Shown in pieces: positions 1 through 6,500 of a DNA stretch of 7,584 bases. How positions within the stretch are numbered: the stretch's first letter is position 1; each line of letters opens with the position of its first letter. Source of the stretch: JBCBKZ01 sp039026975 (GTDB taxonomy: Bacteria; Bacteroidota; Bacteroidia; J057); NCBI GenBank assembly GCA_039026975.1, contig JBCCLI010000327.1, forward strand, positions 1-7,584. The letters are read 5' to 3'. The notes beneath the pieces are model-generated. The model was not told the DNA's origin. It saw only the letters and a program-made list of their open reading frames with translations, and ran no database searches. Both the position numbers and the translations under genes were made by a program.

Positions 1-1227
1 ACTATTCTGACTTATGTATGCCTTAGCGTATCCCTCATAGCCATCACCATCTTCATTATACCAGCTTACCCCTCCATCATTTTGATTCCCTTTTGCATTT
101 AAAAAAGCCGCAAACTGGGCATTGGTGACTTCTGTTTCAGCAAGATAAAAGGTACTAATTGTAATGTTTACCCCAGCTCTACTGAAAGTACCTCCCGAAA
201 TCCTGATCATCCTGGGCTTAGGTATCAAGTCAGTAGTATTGATGGATTCTCTTTTCTCAGTGAGAGAAATTAGTTTTTCTATCTCTCTGATCAGGTCTCT
301 GATTTCCTCTGTATCCCTAACGGATTGGGCTTCCTGGTAGTAAGCCAGAGCCTTTTTAGGATCGGTTGTTTCATTCAGGCCCTGATCACGTAGGGTTACA
401 TACTTCTGATCTTTTTGAATCTCAATTTTGCAATCTGCTATTTTCCGTAGAAGTTCCTCTGTCTTCTTCAATGCATACGCTTCTTCATAAGCTTGTTGGG
501 CCGCTTCCCAGTTTCCATATTGATACTGGAAATCTCCATTTTGAATGAGCCTTCTGTGGTTAATGGAAACCTGATTTGAGAAATCTGTTCTTATAGATAG
601 TGGAATACCCACAAGGAGATTTTCCGGGACTTTCCAGTAGGCTATCATTTTGAGAATAATGTTAACGGATAGACAAGTGGCTTTAACGGGATCAGTAGTA
701 GTTACCATTCCTACTAGTTCTTGCTTTCCATTAATGACTGCTCCTCCCGAGCTCCCTGAAACCACTCCTGCAGGGTTGATGGTAAAAAAATCATCATCAT
801 ATCCTAAGCTAGTAGTCTTTATGGCTGACCCCAGGTTTATGTCCCAATTATTTCCATATGGATGACCAATCACACGTATGTTTTCCGCAAGTTGTAAGCT
901 GCCAGTATATGGAAGAAAAGAGGGAGGTAATTGGGAAGCTGGCCCTTTATTAGCCATAATAATGGCAGCATCCTTAGCCTCATCTACCTGAAAAATAGTG
1001 CCATTAACCTCTCTTCTATTAAAAAACCGTACCCGAAGATCAACTTCACTTTCAATAACATGTAAAGCAGTTAAGACATAAACGCTTTCATCATCGTATC
1101 CTAGTAATATCCCTGCTCCACTTTCCCCACCGCATGTTATTAGGACTACCGCTTCCTTGACACCCTCTTGCCCATATACCTTCCCTAATACTGTAAGAAA
1201 GCAAAACAGAATCCCTAAAAGTTTCAT
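1..1227 (-). CDS. Secreted trypsin-like serine protease with TPR-like linker and FGE-sulfatase (C-type lectin fold) domain; 3' end outside window
   Basis: An open frame of 409 codons starts with ATG at 1227 and has no stop before the left edge. Residues 1-19 form a signal peptide (MKLLGILFCFLTVLGKVYG, then QEG), so export is likely. Residues 25-190 look like an S1/HtrA-type protease: GESGAG at 34-39, LTALHV with H56, DAAI with D86, and GSSGG at 158-162 with S160, giving a complete His-Asp-Ser triad. Residues 228-320 are helical and TPR-like (NGDFQYQYGNWEAAQQAYEE region) with a charged coiled stretch. From about 339 an FGE-sulfatase domain begins (ISGGTF, then FYLAETEVTNAQFAAFLN), closely matching the FGE start of the large target gene at 3578-7584. 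About 180 residues of that domain should lie beyond the left edge. The gene lies just downstream of the template repeat on the same strand, so it may be a second DGR target, but no VR can be seen here. There is no clear ribosome-binding site. The protease and FGE calls are firm; the target role is inferred. Confidence 0.87.
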   Translation of the reverse strand, partial: MKLLGILFCFLTVLGKVYGQEGVKEAVVLITCGGESGAGILLGYDDESVYVLTALHVIESEVDLRVRFFNRREVNGTIFQVDEAKDAAIIMANKGPASQLPPSFLPYTGSLQLAENIRVIGHPYGNNWDINLGSAIKTTSLGYDDDFFTINPAGVVSGSSGGAVINGKQELVGMVTTTDPVKATCLSVNIILKMIAYWKVPENLLVGIPLSIRTDFSNQVSINHRRLIQNGDFQYQYGNWEAAQQAYEEAYALKKTEELLRKIADCKIEIQKDQKYVTLRDQGLNETTDPKKALAYYQEAQSVRDTEEIRDLIREIEKLISLTEKRESINTTDLIPKPRMIRISGGTFSRAGVNITISTFYLAETEVTNAQFAAFLNAKGNQNDGGVSWYNEDGDGYEGYAKAYISQNS

Positions 1228-1358
1228 GAAGTTAGAATGAATGATACAGCAAGATAAAGATTCTTTCCAATATCCCCTGATCCTCTTTCGGGCAGTGGCC
1301 CTACTAAAGGAGCAAGGGTAAGGTGTCTTTGGCCAGATGGCGCAGGACATAAAGCGGG

Positions 1359-1415
1359 ACAGGCATTAGCTCGGATGGGGTGTCCGTGAACACCACATAG
1401 CTGGCAGATGCCTGT
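1359..1415 (-). ncRNA. Nested hairpin next to the template repeat, probable structured part of the DGR template RNA
   Basis: On the minus-strand transcript this 57-nt segment folds on itself in several tiers. The outer stem is 8 bp (ACAGGCAT, 1415-1408, with ATGCCTGT, 1366-1359). Next is a 4-bp AGCT/AGCT stem (1402-1399 with 1371-1368). The inner part is a 3-bp stem (1398-1396 with 1377-1375), one mismatch, and a 5-bp GGTGT/ACACC stem (1394-1390 with 1383-1379) closing a six-base loop. It begins two bases past the end of TR. In the Bordetella phage DGR, RNA next to TR is needed for priming and for binding RT and Avd; a similar role here is inferred. It could instead be a terminator, but no T run follows it. 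Confidence 0.55.
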
Positions 1416-1417
1416 AT

Positions 1418-1434
1418 TGGCGGGACGGAAGCCG
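1418..1434 (-). other. IMH*-like GC-rich end of the template repeat
   Basis: The 3' end of TR (minus strand CGGCTTCCGTCCCGCCA) is a GC-rich stretch with no substitution relative to the end of VR. In studied DGRs the 3' end of the repeats holds the IMH (in VR) and IMH* (in TR) elements, which fix the direction of information transfer. Here the GC-rich blocks are identical, and the sequences diverge only beyond 1418, so any distinguishing bases must lie just outside. The position is canonical; the functional label is inferred. Confidence 0.6.
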
Positions 1435-1538
1435 TTGTTGTTGTTCCTGTTCGAGGGGTTGTTGTTGTTGCGGTTCGCTACACGCAAGTTGGATGGGTTG
1501 TTGTTCCAACTACCCCCGCGAAGGACACGGTTATCGCC
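1418..1538 (-). repeat. DGR template repeat (TR)
   Basis: This 121-bp segment matches 3589-3706 in the large target gene. Read on the minus strand, every base substitution between the two copies (20 in total) is at an adenine of this copy: 13 A to G, 6 A to T, 1 A to C. That is the signature of adenine-directed mutagenic reverse transcription, and it marks this copy as the template. It contains 15 AAC codons in the target reading frame, including two runs of four, so mutation gives NNC codons. It lies 37 bp past the RT stop on the same strand, probably in the same transcript. Non-adenine mismatches begin at 1539 on one side and at 1416 on the other. The TR carries one more AAC codon than the VR. 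Confidence 0.97.
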
Positions 1539-1575
1539 CTTATCAGCTTTATGCCCGAATAGAAGATACGATTCT

Positions 1576-2583
1576 TTACAAGACTTCCTCTACCCATTTC
1601 CTTCTTACATTCAAGCTATCAAACCAGCTTAGGTGTGCCCATCTGCTCTCCAGGCTGGCTACCCATTTCTCTTGAGATAATTTTCCTTCCTGGTAGGCTT
1701 TCTTCTTTGCCAAAAGGCTTCGTTTGCTGCGCTTCAGATTAATGGGATGAATACGGATGTACTCAGTAAATATCCTGGCTCCCAGAAAACTTAAGCCATT
1801 TACACGCTGATTTAGGTAGCTACTATTGGGTTTTAGCTTTAGCTGAAGGTATTCCTCTAGCCAGTCTTGAATGGTATTCTTATGCTGCTTGAGCTCCTCT
1901 TTATCAACTGAGAACAGCACAAAATCATCCATATACCTTAAGTAACCCTTGATCCTTAGTTCTTCTTTCACAAAATGGTCAAAAGGGTTTAGGTAGACAT
2001 TCGCGAAAAACTGGGAAGTAAGGTTCCCGATGGGAAGGCCACATCCGTTCTCTCCTCCATTCCGAATGATTTTTTCTATGAGACACAGAAGCCTTTTATC
2101 CTTGATTTTTCTTTCTATCAATTGCAGCAAGGTATCATGATGGATAGAAGCAAAATACTGTTCTATATCCGCCTTAAAAAACCAGCGATTTCTCCTTAGA
2201 AAGTGCCGGGCACGAAGTAGGGCGGCATGCGTACCTTTCTCCTTTCTGGTAGCATAGGAATCATAGATGAAGGTAGGATCAAATATGGGCTCCAATATTC
2301 CGACTACTGCGTGGTGTACTACCCTGTCTACAAAAGGAGCTACAGCTATTTGTCTGCGTTTGGGATCACGAATCATGAAATACCTGTAAGGAGCAGGCTG
2401 ATAGGTTCCTTTCTGTAAGGCTTCCGCTAGCCTCAGTAAGCGGTATTCCAAGTCAAAGTGAAACGCATATAATTCCCGGGTTTTAGTGGCTCCTTTTCGG
2501 GCCTTCTGAAAGGAGGCCAGCAGGTGAGGAAAACTACATACAGTGTCAAATACCTCTCCTTTTCTTTTCATATGGTTTTTCAT
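1576..2583 (-). CDS. DGR reverse transcriptase (retron/DGR-type RT)
   Basis: This 335-residue protein copies the template RNA into adenine-mutated cDNA. The RT palm and finger motifs appear in order: RQIAVAPFVDRVVHHAV (77-93), FKADIEQYFASI with catalytic D139 (136-147), GLPIGNLTSQFFANVYLNP (182-200), which is the DGR-class form of motif 4, RYMDDFVLF with D219 and D220 (216-224), and GLSFLGARIF (263-272). A basic helical thumb-like tail follows. There is no maturase, HNH endonuclease or other extra domain, and the length is normal for DGR RTs. The chosen start is ATG at 2583; ATG four codons later is the alternative. A weak AGGG lies 8 bases before the first ATG. Its start faces the HRDC gene across 15 bp. 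The TR begins 37 bp after its stop, so RT and template RNA are probably cotranscribed. The accessory genes lie on the opposite strand. Confidence 0.97.
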   Translation of the reverse strand: MKNHMKRKGEVFDTVCSFPHLLASFQKARKGATKTRELYAFHFDLEYRLLRLAEALQKGTYQPAPYRYFMIRDPKRRQIAVAPFVDRVVHHAVVGILEPIFDPTFIYDSYATRKEKGTHAALLRARHFLRRNRWFFKADIEQYFASIHHDTLLQLIERKIKDKRLLCLIEKIIRNGGENGCGLPIGNLTSQFFANVYLNPFDHFVKEELRIKGYLRYMDDFVLFSVDKEELKQHKNTIQDWLEEYLQLKLKPNSSYLNQRVNGLSFLGARIFTEYIRIHPINLKRSKRSLLAKKKAYQEGKLSQEKWVASLESRWAHLSWFDSLNVRRKWVEEVL

Positions 2584-2598
2584 TTAACATACCCTATC

Positions 2599-3048
2599 AT
2601 GAAAGTAAGCATTTTCACCTTCCCTTTTGAGCCGGGATCAGGAGGCTTTGACACCTACCCGCTCGAACAATTTTGTCTGGATAAGCATGTCCTGGAGATC
2701 GTTCCCTACTTTTTTCAGCAGGAGAATCAGGCCTACTGGACGGTACTGGTAAGATACCGTCTTCCTACACCTCCTGCAGCAGCCTCTTCTAAAGAAAGAG
2801 TCCTACTCAGTGAAAAAGATCAACTCCTGGCTAAAAGACTAAAAGAATGGCGTAGCCTGAAAGCCAAAGAGCTCGGATGGCCTCCTTACCTGATTTTTAC
2901 TCAACATCAGCTGATGGAATTTGTCAGAATGAAAATGACTACCAAAGAAGGCTTTGGACCTGTAAAGGGCTTTGGTACCAAAAAGATCAAGCGGTTCGGA
3001 GAGGATATTCTAACCATCATCCAGGCATTTACAGCAGAAGAGTCATGA
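2599..3048 (+). CDS. DGR-associated HRDC-domain accessory protein
   Basis: This is a 149-residue protein starting at ATG 2599. The frame is open further upstream, but that would run into the RT gene, and MKVSIFTFPFEPGSGGFD is the typical N-terminus of HRDC proteins found with DGRs. Residues 1-55 form a small beta-rich module (FDTYPLEQF, then YWTVLVRYR). Residues 72-145 form a helical HRDC-like domain (LAKRLKEWRSLKAKELGWPP, then LIFTQHQLMEFV, then GFGPVKGFGTKKIKRFGEDI), a fold known from RecQ helicases and RNase D as a nucleic-acid binding module. No helicase or nuclease motor is present. It overlaps avd by ATGA, suggesting translational coupling. A role in handling the template RNA, cDNA or target DNA is inferred; its exact function in DGRs is not established. 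It is transcribed against both RT and target. Confidence 0.87.
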   Translation: MKVSIFTFPFEPGSGGFDTYPLEQFCLDKHVLEIVPYFFQQENQAYWTVLVRYRLPTPPAAASSKERVLLSEKDQLLAKRLKEWRSLKAKELGWPPYLIFTQHQLMEFVRMKMTTKEGFGPVKGFGTKKIKRFGEDILTIIQAFTAEES

Positions 3049-3392
3049 GTAGCAAGTCCTGGCAGTACCCCCTCTTTCAGCACTGGTATAAGGCAACCGA
3101 CTGGCTGATGGATAAAACAGCTATGCTTCCACGCTCAGTAAGACCTACCTTGGTTAAGCGGATGGATGATTATGCACTGGATATACTAGAACTGATTCAG
3201 GAAGCCATTTTCTCTCAGGCTAAGGTCCGCAGGACTAAGCTTAGGGCCATTAACCTAAAGCTGGACAAGCTCAGAATCCTAATCAGGCTCTGTCATGACA
3301 GGCAATATATTTCTACCAAGCAGTATCAGCATGCAGCTGAGTTACTGGATGAAACAGGGAGAATGGTGGGAGGCTGGCTGAAGATCTTATGA
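3045..3392 (+). CDS. avd: Avd-like DGR accessory variability determinant (four-helix bundle, S23/IVP-like)
   Basis: This 115-residue, almost wholly helical, basic protein matches the Avd type in size and composition. It has an N-terminal segment (FQHWYKATDWLMDKTAMLPR), then helices around 30-60 (RPTLVKRMDDYALDILELIQ), 60-85 (KVRRTKLRAINLKLDKLRIL) and 87-112 (ISTKQYQHAAELLDETGRMV). In the Bordetella phage DGR, Avd forms a basic pentamer that binds the RT and the template RNA and is required for mutagenesis. The start ATG at 3045 overlaps the HRDC stop (ATGA), so the two are probably translated as a pair. The frame is open upstream, but that part lies inside the HRDC gene. It converges with the target gene, whose stop is at 3578. 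The family assignment is from pattern, so moderately high confidence. Confidence 0.87.
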   Translation: MSSKSWQYPLFQHWYKATDWLMDKTAMLPRSVRPTLVKRMDDYALDILELIQEAIFSQAKVRRTKLRAINLKLDKLRILIRLCHDRQYISTKQYQHAAELLDETGRMVGGWLKIL

Positions 3393-3432
3393 GAGATTAG
3401 GTCATGAGTAGCCTATATATGCCTCTTGCTGC

Positions 3433-3473
3433 ACCTATGTGGCCCGGCCTGTCACATGCTGTGTCACATAGGT
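3433..3473. repeat. Inverted repeat in the convergent intergenic region downstream of the VR
   Basis: A 9-bp perfect inverted repeat, ACCTATGTG (3433-3441) and CACATAGGT (3465-3473), has a 23-base loop that itself contains a small CACA/TGTG stem (3453-3456 with 3460-3463). It lies 40 bp after the avd stop and about 115 bp past the VR end of the target gene. It could end transcription from one side, although no T run follows directly. It could also be a DNA or RNA hairpin of the kind reported downstream of some DGR variable repeats. The distance from VR is larger than in those cases, so the role is open. Confidence 0.5.
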
Positions 3474-3496
3474 TCACACTGTTTTTACACGTTTTC

Positions 3497-3532
3497 TCCA
3501 CTAACAGTGGGAAGTGGACTCGTATTTTTTTT
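3497..3532 (+). terminator. Possible intrinsic terminator for the HRDC-avd operon
   Basis: A 6-bp stem TCCACT (3497-3502) and AGTGGA (3513-3518) has an alternative 5-bp stem with AGTGG at 3506-3510. It is followed after six bases by a run of eight T at 3525-3532. The stem is short and the T run is not immediately adjacent, so the call is weak. The position, 105 bp after the avd stop and between converging genes, fits a terminator. Confidence 0.3.
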
Positions 3533-3577
3533 GAAGGTCTGGCACACTAAAAGGATAAAAGGCAAAAAAGATCAAAG

Positions 3578-6500
3578 TCAAGGGGTCCTGGCGGGACGGA
3601 AGCCGTAGCCGTTGCTCCTGAGCGAGGGGCCGTAGCCGCGGAACGCTACACGCAAGACGGATGGGTCGTCGTCCCAACTACCCCCGCGAAGGACACGGCC
3701 ATCGCCGTTTGTTGGGCCAGTAGGATCAGTCTGAGGTCCAGAGGGATAACTTCCATACCAGTGCTGACACCACTCCCAAACATTTCCCGACATATCATAC
3801 AGGCCTAAGCTATTAGGTCGGAAAGAGCGTACTGGAGCTAAGCCTTCGTAGGTATCTGTTCCTCCTGTCCCATCATAATTTCCATAGGTCCTGAGCTCTG
3901 CTTCATCATTAGTACCAGCATAGGAAGTTCTATTAGCCGCTCCCCCTCCAGCTGCATACTCCCACTCTGCTTCTGTGGGTAAGCGGTAAGTGTTTCCTGT
4001 AATTTCAGATAGCCACTGACAGTAAGCCCTGGCAGCGTACCAGTTTGAATTAATAACCGGATAGTTTTCTCTTCCTCTTTCTACTACCCATCTGCCTCTA
4101 GCATCCTGTCGTATATCTCCTCCATCAGGATCATACCAACTTGTTCCTTCCTCTTCCTGATTCCCTCTATCGTTCAAAAAGACCACAAACTGGGCATTGG
4201 TTACCTCTGTTTCTGCCAGAAAAAAATCACTTAGGGTAACGCTATGAATGGGCTGTTCGTCATCATCTCCCTCATTACTCCCCATCTGGAAAGTGCCGCC
4301 CGCTATAAAGACCATCCTTGGAAGATTAGGCTGATCTGTTATGACCAGGGGAGAGGTGGTGGTATCTACTGCTGAGATAGGACCACCTATGGCAGAAGAG
4401 TCTGGTATTAGCTCTACTGGTCTTGTATTTGAGCTCAGCAAGGTATTCGTAGTTGAATCACTAAGCAGCATAGCGAGTAAATCCTCTATTTCCGGGTCTA
4501 TTTTCTGTTGAACAACAGTCAGTAATGACAGCATCTCATTATCTATAGGGGGATGGGTGAGGATACCTACCGCAGCCTGAATCCAGACTTTTCTATAAGA
4601 GTCAGCTAGCAGGTTTCCCACGCTGACTTTTACTACACTATCCCAGACAGCCTGACTATTTAGGATAGCTAGCGTAGCTGCTCGCACTTCTGGATAAGGG
4701 CTATCCAGCTTATCTAATAAAGCCATTTGTAGGCTATCTGCTATGCTAGCCTGTGCTAGGAGTACACTATCAGGAGGATAAACTGTATCAGAAAGGATCT
4801 CCCTGTTTAACAAACTAGCTAAATTAGGTCTTTGCTGTGTCCAGCTGCTATCTGCGGTCAAGGAATCTACCTCTCTAGCTCTTAAGGTATCTCTCAAATA
4901 TGCCCAAGATAATCCGGCAGCATATGTGGGTTTTTGGGTCTGAAGTATATTCGTAGCTTCCAAAGAAATCCAGCTTAGTAAAGCAGCTTGAAAATTTTTC
5001 TGATTATACAGAATTCGTCCACTATTGTACGTAAATAGCTCCAGATTATGCTGCGCAGAGGCAGAATCTGTCCCCATGATCATAGCTCTCTCCCAGGCAG
5101 AAAGGGCTTCAAGGGGATTTCCGTTTTGATACAAGCTTATCCCTAACTCATTATAGTAGGCCGCCGAATCTGGAGCTGTACTTAGCCCCCAGCTATAAAA
5201 ATTAGCAGGAGGTGCTTCCCTATTCATGAAGATAAATCCTACTATGGCTAATAGTAGATAGCATATTCCCATTAACCAGCTATTTCTAAGCTGTGCTTTA
5301 CGTAAGGAGGGAATAGGGGTATCTATATGCCCAGTCTCCCATAGGTAGAGTAGCTCCTGCTGGGCCTGTTTGTTATCTGTTTCCAGTATGGCTCGCTGAA
5401 CAGCCATCTGGATGTGGTGTTCCTGTCTGGCAAAAGCCTCTTCTGGTAGAATGACCTCTTCCAGCATGTTCAGCACAGCCAGACGAGCGATCATTTCTAC
5501 TTTTTCAGGTAAGATGCCCGCTAATTCTTTCCGCAGCTCATCAGGAATATAGGCCTCCTGTAGCCATGGGATCTGAGCCAGCTTATACAGATTGGCATAG
5601 GTAAGAAGAATTGCGGCATCAAGCTCCTCTTCTAATGCTTTTCCTATGGCCAGGGTTACTTCCCAGCGGGGTTCAGGATGTATAGTAGTAGCTGCTACCC
5701 ATAGCAGGAGTTCCTTCCCTAAAAAGAATTCCAGCCCTGCTAACTCGTTAAGATTATAAGTAGGCTTTGACTGTTCTTTCCGAGCAAGTTCCTTGAGTTG
5801 AAAATAGTCAGGAGGCTCATCTGAGAGGGTTTCTACTAGCTGCAGTTGAGAACTTAGATCTGCTGTAAGTAGCACAAAGTGTTGATAGACCAGATGATCT
5901 GTATAACCCCATTCAGAAGGGGTCTTAGGTGTTAGCCATATACGCTCTTCCCACCGGAGTAGGCCTTCTACTGCCCAGCTGGTTAAGCGAGCCTGTTTGG
6001 GATGTGCCACAGAAGAAGTATCTCCATAGATCAGCAGACGCCTTTCTCCATACGCTTGATATAGCTGGTCCAGACTCATTCTAAGCGGAATCTCTTCATG
6101 CCCTTCTTCCTGGTAGCACGCTCTGGGATCTTCTTCATAGTAGAAACGCTCAAGGATCACATCCTCTTCTTGTAGCACTTGCATCAGCATACTAAAGAGC
6201 CTGGCACTATGATCATGCTGAGCTTGTTTGTCTATCAAGACCAGATAGGCAGAAGGAGCAGATCGGCGGAGATAGGCTATCTCAGGTAAGCCCGCTGCAC
6301 TTACAGTAGCTGTGACACTAGCCGGAATATCCAGCTCATTGGCATAGCCTCTTTTTCGCTGCCTAAGTGCATCAGCCAGGCTATATATCTCGTACTCAGG
6401 ACTAAGTAAATACTCCTGAGAAGGGAGAGGCAAGGTATAAGGAGGCTTCTCTCCCGCCTGGAACTGTTCTTTAAGCTGGGAAAGGGAACGACTTTCTTGG

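Larger units (their letters stand above)
1228..1575. other. Non-coding region holding the DGR template repeat and an adjacent RNA hairpin
   Basis: This stretch lies between the stop of the reverse transcriptase and the start of the protease-FGE gene. It holds the template repeat (1418-1538) and a strong nested hairpin (1359-1415). In 1228-1358 I see only a weak 4-bp stem (GGGC 1290-1293 with GCCC 1298-1301) and no convincing promoter motif. An open frame on the minus strand crosses the template repeat and continues to 1224, but downstream of the repeat it resembles no FGE sequence. I treat the region as the template RNA and its flanks, plus the 5' leader of the protease gene. Confidence 0.7.

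Noticed and set aside
366..865. Two short plus-strand open frames inside the protease-FGE gene
   Set aside because: The minus frame is uninterrupted over 409 codons with recognisable protease motifs; these are its shadows.
1224..1487. Minus-strand open frame of 87 codons across the TR, with CQLCGVHGH suggesting a zinc knuckle
   Set aside because: Its first third is the TR translated in the target frame. The rest lies over the hairpin 1359-1415, matches no FGE sequence, and ends at the start of the protease gene. A coding role is less likely than template RNA.
1431..1506. TTG-rich repeat tracts as a simple-sequence or CRISPR-like repeat
   Set aside because: The triplets are the reverse complement of AAC codons of the TR and are explained by the DGR template design.
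1408..1675. Plus-strand open frames opposite the TR and the RT 3' end
   Set aside because: They are antisense to TR and RT, are rich in Leu/Phe/Pro from the reverse of AAC runs, and show no domain.
1576..2583. RT as part of a group II intron or retron
   Set aside because: There is no maturase X/thumb-endonuclease extension, no intron RNA ends and no msr/msd beside it. The IGNLTSQ motif, the TR/VR pair and Avd identify a DGR.
2524..2598. Longer N-terminus for the HRDC protein starting at 2524
   Set aside because: The extra 25 residues would overlap the RT start. The segment from 2599 begins with the conserved-looking MKVSIFTFPF.
2877..3044. Longer N-terminus for the Avd protein starting at 2877
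   Set aside because: It would lie wholly within the HRDC coding region in another frame. The ATGA overlap at 3045 gives a normal Avd length of 115.
3426..3608. Plus-strand 60-codon open frame in the convergent spacer
   Set aside because: It covers the inverted repeat and T-run, enters the VR antisense, and has no recognisable domain.
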